Positions 26,367-35,527 of a DNA stretch of 64,000 bases are shown here, piece by piece. The notes under the pieces were generated by a model, which ran no database searches, was not told the origin of the DNA, and saw only the letters and a list, made by a program, of their open reading frames with translations. The stretch spans positions 1 through 64,000 of the forward strand of contig CACGZD010000003.1 in NCBI GenBank assembly GCA_902577425.1, written 5' to 3'. Positions within the stretch are counted from its first letter, which is position 1, and the number at the start of each line of letters is the position of its first letter. The DNA comes from an uncultured Alphaproteobacteria bacterium (GTDB taxonomy: Bacteria; Pseudomonadota; Alphaproteobacteria; HIMB59; GCA-002718135). A program made the position numbers and the translations under genes.

Positions 26367-27296
26367 TCACTCCAATATAAATTCAGTCTTCTTATAACCT
26401 TTAGAAATGAAAGATAAAACTAATTTGTTAGCTTCTTCATTATTTAATGGACCTACAATTAAACTATATAATTCTTCTTCTTTTTGAATAAGAAATTTAT
26501 AATTCAAATTAAATTCAGTGAAAATAGATTTTGCTTCATTATATGATTGAAATTCATATACTTTAAGTAAAAAATCATTATCAGATATTTCTTCAAATCC
26601 TATTTCTATTGGTTCATTAATAATTTCATTTTTGTTTGATTCTATTTTATTGCTGTCAATATCAGAAATTGATACAGATTCAGTTGGTGCTGAATCAATA
26701 GTATCGTTAAAATTAATCTCATTCATTGATTGAGTAACAATTTTCATTTGTTTACTAGGATCAGATAAAACCTCAATTCTAACTTTTGCTATTTTATCTT
26801 TATAAAATCTAAGTAATTGAGCAGTTTTTCTAGATACTTGAATTAAGCTTGAATTGTCATCATGTCTATCATTTATCTTTATTGTCAGAAATAGCCCATT
26901 ATCTAAATTAGTAATTTTAACTATACTAGGTATAGGAAGAGTCTTATGACGGCCTAATAACTCTGTGACATTATTAAAGTCATTATTTATTGTCTTTCTT
27001 TTATGTAGCTCTTTTCCATAAAAACTAGCTAGTCCAATCTCATTATAATTATAATTTTCTTCAGGAATGTATTCAACACCTTCAATAAAATATGGATCTC
27101 CAATATGATATTTAATTAAATTTGATTTTTTTTGATTTAATTTATCTGTTGATTTTTTTATAACTTTCTTTTCTGGAATTTTAACTATCTTTTTAATTGC
27201 TTCTTTATCAGGTATAATATCTAAAATTTGATCAGTTTGTTGCATTTTGCAAGAAACAAGAAAAATAATTAAAAAACTAGTTACTAATTTTATCAC
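26367..27296 (-). CDS. rlpA: RlpA-like lipoprotein with SPOR domain
   Basis: A 309-residue lipoprotein. The start is GTG, and a lipobox with the acylated cysteine is in FLIIFLVSCK (near residue 16). The double-psi barrel carries GLASFYGKELH near 83-93, the catalytic-type histidine in GRHKTLP near 114-120 and the aspartate in INDRHDD near 136-142. A SPOR domain (about 232-309) binds denuded septal glycan. The usual GPF after NDR is replaced by HDD, so the fold's lytic activity could differ. It overlaps mltB by 20 bases. Confidence 0.87.
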   Translation of the reverse strand: MIKLVTSFLIIFLVSCKMQQTDQILDIIPDKEAIKKIVKIPEKKVIKKSTDKLNQKKSNLIKYHIGDPYFIEGVEYIPEENYNYNEIGLASFYGKELHKRKTINNDFNNVTELLGRHKTLPIPSIVKITNLDNGLFLTIKINDRHDDNSSLIQVSRKTAQLLRFYKDKIAKVRIEVLSDPSKQMKIVTQSMNEINFNDTIDSAPTESVSISDIDSNKIESNKNEIINEPIEIGFEEISDNDFLLKVYEFQSYNEAKSIFTEFNLNYKFLIQKEEELYSLIVGPLNNEEANKLVLSFISKGYKKTEFILE

Positions 27297-28323
27297 TTAA
27301 TAATCCTACAGAAACAGCATAATAAGAACTACAATTATAATAAAGAAGATTTTTATAATTTGGATAAACTAAAAACATTCTTCCGTTAATTCCATCTGGT
27401 GCAATTAGCCTAGCTTCTAAATTATTTCTAGATGGTAAAGGTTTACCTTCTATAGTTAAAAAACCTAATTTAGACCATTCATTTAAAAATTTTGGGATAG
27501 ATCTAGATTTAACAGCGCCACATCCTTTTGCGTTAGTTTGTTGAATTTTTTCAAAAAATTCTTTTATATTCTTTGGAGGTAAAACTTCCCTACCCCATGT
27601 ACTGTCATTTAACCATGGATTTTTATTGATAGAAGTTAAATAATTAGCTGTACTCGCAAAAGCATCAAGGTAACTATTCCATATATCTATTCCTCCTCCA
27701 TCCCAATCATAAGCACTTTCTAAAAATGTTGTTGGAATCATTTGAGTCATTCCTACTGCACCTCCCCAACTACCTATTAAATTATTACTTGGTATCATTT
27801 CGTCGTCAATAATTTTTAGAGCAGCAAATAATTGTTTTCTATAAAAACTACTTCTTCTTCTATCAAATGCTAAAGTGGTTACAGCATTTATAGTACTAAT
27901 TTTTCCTTGATTTCTTCCGTAGTAACTTTCCATACCTAAAATTGATACTATAAAGCGTGGTTGTATTCCAAAGTATTCACCAATTTTTGACAGCTCAGAT
28001 TTATATTCTTTAAGCATGTTTCTTCCAATTACAATTCTAGCTTTGTCAACTCTATAATAAAGATATTCATCTAAAGTAATTGTAGATTCAGGTTGGCATC
28101 GATCTCTTAAAATAATTTTCTCTTGAGGTTTTACATTATTTAATTCATTCTCAATTGTTTCCTGAGAAATTCCTAGAGATAATGCTTCTTTTTTTACTTC
28201 TGATAGCCAAATATTCCATTCTTCTAATGAGGGCATCGTGGGTTTAGAGCAATCTTTTGCTAATATTTGAAAAGAAAAAATAATGGTAAATATATTTACT
28301 AGTAAAATGTAGATAAAATGCAT
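27277..28323 (-). CDS. mltB: MltB-type lytic murein transglycosylase
   Basis: A 348-residue lytic transglycosylase with a signal peptide (1-22). The catalytic glutamate is E132 in ILGMESYYGRNQG. The following blocks (FAALKIIDD near 165, GSWGGAVGMTQMIPTTFLES in pieces near 180-200) are standard for MltB/Slt35. A C-terminal peptidoglycan-binding region has the weak motif VYPNYKNLLYYNCSSYYAVSVG near 318-340. It cleaves glycan strands in the periplasm and heads the leftward wall/replication cluster. Confidence 0.94.
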   Translation of the reverse strand: MHFIYILLVNIFTIIFSFQILAKDCSKPTMPSLEEWNIWLSEVKKEALSLGISQETIENELNNVKPQEKIILRDRCQPESTITLDEYLYYRVDKARIVIGRNMLKEYKSELSKIGEYFGIQPRFIVSILGMESYYGRNQGKISTINAVTTLAFDRRRSSFYRKQLFAALKIIDDEMIPSNNLIGSWGGAVGMTQMIPTTFLESAYDWDGGGIDIWNSYLDAFASTANYLTSINKNPWLNDSTWGREVLPPKNIKEFFEKIQQTNAKGCGAVKSRSIPKFLNEWSKLGFLTIEGKPLPSRNNLEARLIAPDGINGRMFLVYPNYKNLLYYNCSSYYAVSVGLLSDKISN

Positions 28324-28424
28324 TATTTTTTATTGATACCAAAAGTATCTTAATTTGGATATATTAAATAAATATTTATATATTTTGACTTTTTTTTTGC
28401 ATGTATATAATAAACTCAAAAAAA

Positions 28425-28514
28425 GGAGAGATGGCTGAGCGGTTGAAAGCACCGGTCTTGAAAACCGGCAAGGTGGCAACACCTTCCAGAGTTCGAATCT
28501 CTGTCTCTCCGCCA
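28425..28514 (+). tRNA. tRNA-Ser (anticodon UGA)
   Basis: A complete class II tRNA of 90 bases with the CCA tail encoded. The acceptor stem pairs GGAGAGA with TCTCTCC. The anticodon stem CCGGT...ACCGG holds the loop CTTGAAA, giving UGA for UCA codons. A long variable arm follows, and GTTCGAATC is the T loop. The acceptor and anticodon arms fold without mismatch. Confidence 0.97.
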
Positions 28515-28530
28515 TTTATATACCTATTAT

Positions 28531-31500
28531 TTACTTTATTTGTTCAATAATTTTTTTAGAAAGATTAAATCGATTATCCTCTAAGCTACCTCTAAAATCA
28601 TAAAATATTTTTTGATCTGGTCTTAATATATATTGGCTATTCCTAATCATTGTTAAATCTAATAATTTTTGAGAATTAGTTGGTTTGTTATTATAAAAAC
28701 CTATCACAATACCCTTTCTAGTAAACTCGAATAAATCAATATTGTATTTTATACAAAGTATTTTGATGTCAATTAAACTAAATAAATTTAATAATGGTTT
28801 GGGAATATCTCCAAATCTATCTCGAAGTTCTATAATTAAACTAGATAAATCCTTATCATTATTAACACTAGAAATTCTTTTATAAATAGAAAGTCTTAGA
28901 TCAAGATCATCGATAAAATCTTCTGGGATAAATATTTCTTCAGGGATTTTAATAGTGGGTTGAAAAACACTTTTAATCTTTTTATTTTTTGATATTTTTT
29001 GTTTTTGGAAAATAATCTCTTCTTCCAACATTTGATGATATAATTCTGTTCCTATCTCTCTAATAAATCCGCTTTGTTCTTCACCAATTATTGAACCTCC
29101 TCCTCTCATGTCCAAATCTTGAGAAGCTATGTTAAAACCAGATCCCAAAGAATCTGTGGAGTTAATTATTGATAGTCTTTTTTTACCATTATCATTTAAT
29201 TCATTTTCTTTATATGTCATATATGCATATCCTCTTTTAGAAGATCGGCCGACTCTGCCTTTTAATTGATAAAGAGTGGCTAAAGAAAATAAATTTGATC
29301 TATAAACTATAATAGTGTTTACATGAGGAAGGTCGAGTCCATTTTCTACAATATTGGTACTAATCATAAGAGGAACTTCTTGATTATAAAATTTAGTAAT
29401 TCTAGTTTCTAGTACTGAAGGAGATAATTGACCATGTGTAACAACATATTTAATTTTAGGTAATCTTTCTTTTAAAAATTTTTCAATAAAAGGTATGTCT
29501 TTCATTCTAGGAGTTACAAAAAAAACTCCATTCTTTCTACCATAAACTTCTCTTTTAATTGACTCTGTAATAGTAATTTCATCAAAACTTGATACATAAC
29601 TTCTTACAGCCAATCTTTCAAAAGGAGCAGCTAATATTAAACTTAAATCTCGTATACCTGATAAAGACATAGATAAACTTCTAGGTATAGGTGTTGCTGA
29701 TAAGGCTATTACATGAGCATTAGGTGAAATTTCTTTAAATTTTTCTTTTTGTAAAGTGCCTAATTTTTGCTCTTCATCATAAATTATTAATCCTAGTTTT
29801 TTAAATGATAATTTATTATTTAAAAGTGCATGAGTACCAATTAAAACATCTATTTTTCCTTGCGCACAATCTTCAAAAATTTGTAATTTTTCTTTATTTG
29901 TAACTAAGCGTGAAATTTCAGCAATTTTAATATTGAAAATACTAAATCTGTTTTTAAAATTATTAAAATGTTGGCGTGAAAGTAAAGTAGTGGGAACAAA
30001 AACTATAGATTGTATTTTGGATTTTGCAGCAAGGAATAATGCTCTTATTATTACTTCAGTTTTACCAAAAGCTACATCACCTACTATGAGTCTATCTCCA
30101 GGTATATTCTTATCAAAGTCATTAATAACATCATTAATTGCATTTAATTGGTCATCAGTCTCAATATAGGGAAAAGTACTACAAAATTTATCATATTCCT
30201 GATGATTAATATTAATCGGAAAAGATTTTGTTTGAAGTCTTTTAGATGCAATTTTAATTAATTTTGTTGCCGCATCTTTAATTTTCTTTTTTGCTTCTGC
30301 TTTTCTTTTTTGCCAATGAGATGCTCCTAATTTATCTAAACTAATATTATTTTCATCTTCTTCTCCATATTTAGTAATATAATTAAGATTTTCTACAGGT
30401 AGTAAAAGTTTTTGATTATCAGCAAATTCAAGTTCTAAACAATCATGAACAAAATCATCTAGATTTATTTTTTTTATATTATTAAATCTACAAATACCAT
30501 AATCAGAATGCACAAGTAAGGATCCATGAGATAGTTTATTTAATTCTTCAAAAAGAAATTTTGTCTTTTGTTTTTTTTGAGAAGTCTTTACAGATAAAGA
30601 ATATCCAAAAATAGATTTTTCATTAATATATATAGTATTGTATAATTGAAATGACTCCTCAATTTCTAATACAGTAATAAATAATTTTTCATCAGATAAA
30701 TGATTATAATTTTCAATTTCAATTGGAGAAATAAATATATTTTCACTTAAAATCTTGAATACTTTTTCTAAAGAACCTTTGGAATTACAACAAATTACAA
30801 TTTTATCTGTTTTAGAATTAATTTCAAAAAATTTTTTGATAAAAGCAAAATCTATTTCCTTACGAATTGAAGATAAATTATTAACTCTTTTTAAATTAGT
30901 TTTAATAAAGCCATCATTATAGAATGGTGAAAGTTCTATTAATTCAAAATTTTCAATTGCTTTATCAAAAAATTTTTTATCGATAAATAAAAAACTTGGA
31001 TCTAGATAAAAACTATCATCTGAGTCTATTCTTGCATTATAATAATCATATAAATTTTCAATTCTTTCTTCAAATAATTCATTTATATCATTATTAACTA
31101 TTAAGATATTTTGTTTTAAATAATCAAATAAAGTATCAAGCTTATTATTAAATAAAGGTAAATATTGTTCTCCTCCAGATGGGATAATTCCTTCTGAAAA
31201 TAAATTATATACCTGGCTTTTTCTATAATCTTGAAATTTCTCTCTAAAATTTGATCTAAATATTTCTAAATGTTCAGTATCAATTATTAGTTCAGTACTT
31301 GCATTAATAGATAAATTATCTAAATTTGACTTAGATATTCTTGTTTGGGTAATTACATTAAATTCAAATATAGATTCAATATCATTATCAAACAAATCTA
31401 TTCTTATAGGATTTTTTAATTGAGGGAGAAAAATATCGATAATGGATCCTCTCAACGCAAACTCGGATTTATCTCTTACAATTGAAACTCTTTCATAACC

Positions 31501-31908
31501 TAGTTTGATAAGTAAAGATAACAATTTATCAATTTTTAATTTTGAACTTTTAGAAATTTTTATATAATTTTTTTTTAATTCATATTTTGGAATAACTTTT
31601 TGAATGATTGCATTAATAGTTGTTAGAATTATAATTTTTTCATCTGTGTGAGTAGTTAAATAATAAAGAGTTTCTAATCTTGAAGTTTGAACATCTTTAG
31701 AGGGAGAAATATTGTCATAAGGTATTTGATCCCAAGCTTTGAAAAGTAGTATCTTTTGTTTTGGCAATAACCATTTTAATTTTTTTTTAATATTTATAAT
31801 TTCTCTCTCATCCTTGCCTATATAAACAATTGAATTTTCTTTTTGATTAAATATTTCAGAAATAAGAAATGATTCAGTATATTCAATAATCGGACCTATT
31901 GATTTCAT
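28531..31908 (-). CDS. mfd: transcription-repair coupling factor
   Basis: A 1125-residue Mfd that removes RNA polymerase stalled at DNA damage and recruits UvrA. The N-terminal UvrB-like region is followed by the RNA-polymerase-interaction domain near residues 460-520. Then come helicase domains with Walker A GDVAFGKTE (610-618), a DEEQ box near 709, SATPIPRSL near 735 and motif VI QLKGRVGRS near 875. A TRCF C-terminal domain ends the protein. The DEEQ box is followed by KLGT instead of the usual RFGV. The sdhE gene lies one codon upstream, recG diverges: a class-typical arrangement. Confidence 0.96.
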   Translation of the reverse strand: MKSIGPIIEYTESFLISEIFNQKENSIVYIGKDEREIINIKKKLKWLLPKQKILLFKAWDQIPYDNISPSKDVQTSRLETLYYLTTHTDEKIIILTTINAIIQKVIPKYELKKNYIKISKSSKLKIDKLLSLLIKLGYERVSIVRDKSEFALRGSIIDIFLPQLKNPIRIDLFDNDIESIFEFNVITQTRISKSNLDNLSINASTELIIDTEHLEIFRSNFREKFQDYRKSQVYNLFSEGIIPSGGEQYLPLFNNKLDTLFDYLKQNILIVNNDINELFEERIENLYDYYNARIDSDDSFYLDPSFLFIDKKFFDKAIENFELIELSPFYNDGFIKTNLKRVNNLSSIRKEIDFAFIKKFFEINSKTDKIVICCNSKGSLEKVFKILSENIFISPIEIENYNHLSDEKLFITVLEIEESFQLYNTIYINEKSIFGYSLSVKTSQKKQKTKFLFEELNKLSHGSLLVHSDYGICRFNNIKKINLDDFVHDCLELEFADNQKLLLPVENLNYITKYGEEDENNISLDKLGASHWQKRKAEAKKKIKDAATKLIKIASKRLQTKSFPININHQEYDKFCSTFPYIETDDQLNAINDVINDFDKNIPGDRLIVGDVAFGKTEVIIRALFLAAKSKIQSIVFVPTTLLSRQHFNNFKNRFSIFNIKIAEISRLVTNKEKLQIFEDCAQGKIDVLIGTHALLNNKLSFKKLGLIIYDEEQKLGTLQKEKFKEISPNAHVIALSATPIPRSLSMSLSGIRDLSLILAAPFERLAVRSYVSSFDEITITESIKREVYGRKNGVFFVTPRMKDIPFIEKFLKERLPKIKYVVTHGQLSPSVLETRITKFYNQEVPLMISTNIVENGLDLPHVNTIIVYRSNLFSLATLYQLKGRVGRSSKRGYAYMTYKENELNDNGKKRLSIINSTDSLGSGFNIASQDLDMRGGGSIIGEEQSGFIREIGTELYHQMLEEEIIFQKQKISKNKKIKSVFQPTIKIPEEIFIPEDFIDDLDLRLSIYKRISSVNNDKDLSSLIIELRDRFGDIPKPLLNLFSLIDIKILCIKYNIDLFEFTRKGIVIGFYNNKPTNSQKLLDLTMIRNSQYILRPDQKIFYDFRGSLEDNRFNLSKKIIEQIK

Positions 31909-32154
31909 TTATATTTTATCTATTTTATCAAATAGACTTTTGAATTTATTATCAGGTTTTATTTTTTTAGTTAATATTTGAAAAATCAGATTATCTGAAT
32001 AATAATCAAAAACAGATACTAATAGATTTAACTCATTTTTATTAAATTTTTCTAAATTTCTTATAAAGTATCTTTCATACATGATGTCAGTTTCTTTTGT
32101 ACCAGAATAAGATGAGCGATATTTGATAATTTTTTTAAGTGAATTTAATTTCAT
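31909..32154 (-). CDS. sdhE: FAD assembly factor SdhE
   Basis: An 81-residue SdhE/Sdh5 protein that helps attach FAD to succinate dehydrogenase. The signature RG-type block is YRSSYSGTKETDIMYERYF (residues 12-30), with the usual RGxxE glycine replaced here by SGTKE. The helical layout and the size are normal. It sits between mfd and recG, its common place in Alphaproteobacteria. The altered motif at the FAD-attachment glycine is a point to note. Confidence 0.87.
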   Translation of the reverse strand: MKLNSLKKIIKYRSSYSGTKETDIMYERYFIRNLEKFNKNELNLLVSVFDYYSDNLIFQILTKKIKPDNKFKSLFDKIDKI

Positions 32155-32195
32155 ATGATTCTCAATATAATATAGTAAATAAATTATTATAATTT

Positions 32196-34274
32196 ATGAG
32201 ACCAGCACATTTAGACTTATTACTCTCTCCAATCAATAAATTAAAGGGTGTTGGACCAAAAATAGAAAATATAATTAATAAGTTGGGTATAAATTTAAAC
32301 ATACATTTTTTATGGCATTTTCCATATAAGATTATAGAAAAAAAATATTACGAAAATATTCACGATGCTCCCCTTAATCAATTTGTAACTCTAAAAATAG
32401 AGGTTATAAAACATTATCCTTCTAAATTCAGAAGACAACCATATCGTGTTAGCTGTTTAGCAAATGAAACTGCGATTGATATAGTTTATTTTAATGCAAG
32501 GCATCCTGTTATTAGATCAATTTTACCTCCTAAAAGTTTTAAAATGATATCTGGTAAATTAGAATTTTTTAAAAATAAATTTCAAATTACTCATCCATCA
32601 AATATAGAAAATGTTACAGATATACAGTTATTAAGAGAAAAAGAACCCGTTTATAGCTTAACTGCAGGCTTAAACATGAAAACTTTTATAAAATTATCAA
32701 ATCAAGTTTTGGATTCAATACCAAATTTAAAAGAATGGATTGAGGAAAGATTACTTTTAAAATATAATTTTATCTCTTGGAAAGAAGCTATAGAGAAATT
32801 ACACAATCCTGAAATTGAAGATACTTATAGTGAAAAAAATATATTTAGAAGAAGATTGGCTTTTGATGAGCTATTAGCTCACCAATTAGCTATTTGTATT
32901 ATAAGAACTATAGACAATAAAAAGGTATCTGTTGTTTTTAAAAACAATAATAAATTAAAAAATGATTTAATTGAAAATTTAGAATTCAAACTTACTAATT
33001 CACAAATAAACGTAGTTGATGAGATTCAAAAAGATCTTGTTTCAAATAAGCAAATGATTAGATTGCTTCAAGGAGATGTAGGTTCAGGAAAAACTATCGT
33101 AGCTTTAATTTCAATGCTCACTGTTATAGAATCAGGTTATCAAGTAACATTGATGGCACCTACAAGCATACTAGCTTATCAACATTATGAAAATATTTCA
33201 AAACTTATTTTAAATCTACCAATTGAGATAGATATTCTTACAGGAAAAGATAAAGGGAAAAAAAGAATAGAAAAATTAGACAAAATAAAAGATGGCACAA
33301 CACAAATAATAATCGGAACTCACGCCTTGATTCAAGAAGGAGTAAAATTTAATAAATTAGGCTTATCAGTAATAGATGAACAACATAGATTTGGCGTATA
33401 TCAAAGAATGGCTTTTAATTATAAAGGTTTTCGTCCATCTATATTAGTTATGAGTGCCACTCCGATACCAAGAACTTTAACTTTAGCAGCATATGGTGAT
33501 ATGGATGAAAGTAGATTAATTGAAAAGCCGATTGGTCGAAAACCTATAAAAACATCATCACTAACTTTAAAAAAAGAAAAGAATTTAATTGAGAGAATTA
33601 AAAAGAAAATTAATAATTCAAAAGATAAATTTTTTTGGATATGCCCACTTATAGAAGAATCACAAGAACTAGATCTTAAGGCAGCTACTGATCGTTATAT
33701 CGCACTTAACAAAATATTTAAAAATAAAGTAATGCTTATACATGGTCAGTTAAGTGAAAAGGATAAAGAATTAACAATGGAAAAATTTAAAGATGAAGAT
33801 TACCGAATTTTAGTTGCAACAACAGTTATAGAAGTGGGTATTGACATTAAATCTGCTACTACAATAATAATTGAACATGCTGAAAGATTTGGATTAGCTC
33901 AACTTCATCAATTAAGAGGTCGTGTTGGAAGAAATGATGAAGAATCATATTGCATACTTTTACATAAAGAAAATATTAATGATACGGCAAAGAAAAGATT
34001 AGATATTATGACAAATACTAATGATGGCTTTCTTATTGCTGAGGAAGATTTAAAAATTAGAGGACCAGGTGAAGTTTTGGGAAAAAGACAATCTGGTTTA
34101 CCATCTTTTAATATTGCAGATTTAAGCTATGATGGTGACTTACTAGAAGAGGCTAAGTTATATGCAGAAAATATTATAAGTTATGATCCACAGTTAGATC
34201 AAAATAAAAATCTAAAAGATTTATTATATATTCATGAAAGAGATACAGCAATTAAAACACTAAATGCAGGATAA
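32196..34274 (+). CDS. recG: ATP-dependent DNA helicase RecG
   Basis: A 692-residue branch-migration helicase for stalled replication forks and recombination. The N-terminal wedge and OB-fold are followed by Walker A GDVGSGKT (293-300), the DEQH box (IDEQHRFGV near 396-404), SATPIPRTL near 422 and motif VI QLRGRVGRN near 572. The C-terminus has the RecG-specific QSGLPSFNIADL. It is divergent from sdhE-mfd over 41 bases, and its stop overlaps the next ATG (TAATG). Confidence 0.97.
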   Translation: MRPAHLDLLLSPINKLKGVGPKIENIINKLGINLNIHFLWHFPYKIIEKKYYENIHDAPLNQFVTLKIEVIKHYPSKFRRQPYRVSCLANETAIDIVYFNARHPVIRSILPPKSFKMISGKLEFFKNKFQITHPSNIENVTDIQLLREKEPVYSLTAGLNMKTFIKLSNQVLDSIPNLKEWIEERLLLKYNFISWKEAIEKLHNPEIEDTYSEKNIFRRRLAFDELLAHQLAICIIRTIDNKKVSVVFKNNNKLKNDLIENLEFKLTNSQINVVDEIQKDLVSNKQMIRLLQGDVGSGKTIVALISMLTVIESGYQVTLMAPTSILAYQHYENISKLILNLPIEIDILTGKDKGKKRIEKLDKIKDGTTQIIIGTHALIQEGVKFNKLGLSVIDEQHRFGVYQRMAFNYKGFRPSILVMSATPIPRTLTLAAYGDMDESRLIEKPIGRKPIKTSSLTLKKEKNLIERIKKKINNSKDKFFWICPLIEESQELDLKAATDRYIALNKIFKNKVMLIHGQLSEKDKELTMEKFKDEDYRILVATTVIEVGIDIKSATTIIIEHAERFGLAQLHQLRGRVGRNDEESYCILLHKENINDTAKKRLDIMTNTNDGFLIAEEDLKIRGPGEVLGKRQSGLPSFNIADLSYDGDLLEEAKLYAENIISYDPQLDQNKNLKDLLYIHERDTAIKTLNAG

Positions 34275-34735
34275 TGACTAACATTGATTATAAAGATGGA
34301 ATAAGATTTGAATGTCAAGGTTCAGGAAACTGTTGTGTTTCAAGAGACTCTTATGGATTTGTTTATTTAAGTCCAGACGATCTAAAAAGATTTGCAAAAG
34401 ATTTTAATATATCAATAAAAATTTTTAAGGAAAAATATTGTCAAATAACTGATGGTTTGATTCATTTAATTGAAAAAAATAATCTGAATGGAAAATGTAT
34501 ATTTCTAAAAGATAATAAATGCTCAGTATATAAAAGCAGACCATCTCAATGTAGAACATGGCCATTTTGGAATGAGAATATGAATCCAAAGGTATGGAAT
34601 GAAGATATTTCTATTAATTGTCCAGGCATAGGGAAAGGTAATAAAATTAAATCTGATAGTATTAAAAAATTTTTGAAAGAAGATTCTAAAAACGAAAGAT
34701 TAATACTAGAAAATAGAATTATCCCTCAGAAATAA
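34274..34735 (+). CDS. YkgJ-type cysteine-cluster protein
   Basis: A 153-residue protein of the YkgJ/UPF0153 zinc- or iron-chelating family. Cysteines are arranged as CQGSGNCC near residues 13-20, GKCIFLKDNKCSVYKSRPSQC near 74-94 in contiguous parts, and a later C near 118. The role of the family is unproven; metal or cluster binding is expected from the pattern. The ATG overlaps the recG stop by one base, so it is coupled to recG. Its 3' end overlaps a convergent small gene by 17 bases. Confidence 0.85.
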   Translation: MTNIDYKDGIRFECQGSGNCCVSRDSYGFVYLSPDDLKRFAKDFNISIKIFKEKYCQITDGLIHLIEKNNLNGKCIFLKDNKCSVYKSRPSQCRTWPFWNENMNPKVWNEDISINCPGIGKGNKIKSDSIKKFLKEDSKNERLILENRIIPQK

Positions 34736-34901
34736 ATTCCATACCTTTATAAAAACCTATGTAAACATCTGATTTTCTTTTAAGAGTTAGTTTAATAGTA
34801 GTACCCTCTAAAACAACTTCTAAAAAATTATTATTTTTATTAAGGATATCGCATTTTTTAGTGATTCCAGTTGCGATATTTTTTATTATAGTTTGTTTCA
34901 T
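34719..34901 (-). CDS. 60-residue conserved-looking protein of unknown function
   Basis: A small soluble protein beginning MKQTIIKNIATGITKKC, with strand-like segments EVVLEGTTIKLTLKR. The frame is open further upstream, but that part lies in the tRNA-Lys gene, so the ATG at 34901, eight bases after the tRNA, is the natural start. There is no Shine-Dalgarno. It could be co-transcribed with the tRNA or start just inside it. Its end overlaps the YkgJ-type gene. Confidence 0.55.
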   Translation of the reverse strand: MKQTIIKNIATGITKKCDILNKNNNFLEVVLEGTTIKLTLKRKSDVYIGFYKGMEFISEG

Positions 34902-34908
34902 TGAAAAA

Positions 34909-34984
<76 letters not shown>

Positions 34985-35035
34985 ACAAAGATGTAATCTA
35001 TATAGTTCAAATATTGTGAAAGCAAGACTTTATCT

Positions 35036-35527
35036 TTACGTGTTTTTATTATCTAAAATTTTAATTGTATTTATTGAAACAAATTTGGAAACATCACCTC
35101 CTAATTTATGAACTTCTTTAACAAAGTTAGAAGAAATAAATGAATTTTTATCTGAAGACATTAAAAATATAGTTTCTAAATCTGGATTAAGTTGATAATT
35201 CATTCCAGTCATTTGAAATTCATAATCAAAATCTGACACAGCTCTTAATCCTCTTATAATACAAGTAACATTATTTAATTTTGCAAAATCAGTAAGTAAG
35301 CCATCGATACTTTTAATAATAATTTTATCATTTTGATTAAAGTAATCTTTTATATCACTATCAATAATTAATTTTCTTTCTTCAATTGATAATAAGGGGG
35401 TCTTATTATCGTTATCTGCTATTCCAATTATTAGTTTATCAACTATTTTCAATGAACGTTTTATTACATCAATATGTCCAAATGTTAATGGATCAAATGT
35501 TCCAGGATAAATTCCTATTTTGTCCAT
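35036..35527 (-). CDS. coaD: phosphopantetheine adenylyltransferase
   Basis: A 163-residue CoaD, the penultimate enzyme of coenzyme A synthesis. The nucleotidyl-transferase T/HxGH motif is YPGTFDPLTFGHID (residues 7-20), and the C-terminal ISSNFVKEV (about 129-137) matches the ISST-type loop with Asn in the last place. The ATG overlaps the gyrA stop as TAATG, a linkage seen widely in Alphaproteobacteria. Confidence 0.96.
   Translation of the reverse strand: MDKIGIYPGTFDPLTFGHIDVIKRSLKIVDKLIIGIADNDNKTPLLSIEERKLIIDSDIKDYFNQNDKIIIKSIDGLLTDFAKLNNVTCIIRGLRAVSDFDYEFQMTGMNYQLNPDLETIFLMSSDKNSFISSNFVKEVHKLGGDVSKFVSINTIKILDNKNT

Noticed and set aside
28330-28515. Open frame antisense to tRNA-Ser
   Set aside because: Most of its length is the reverse complement of the tRNA gene (ERQRFELWKV type peptide) and it has no support of its own.
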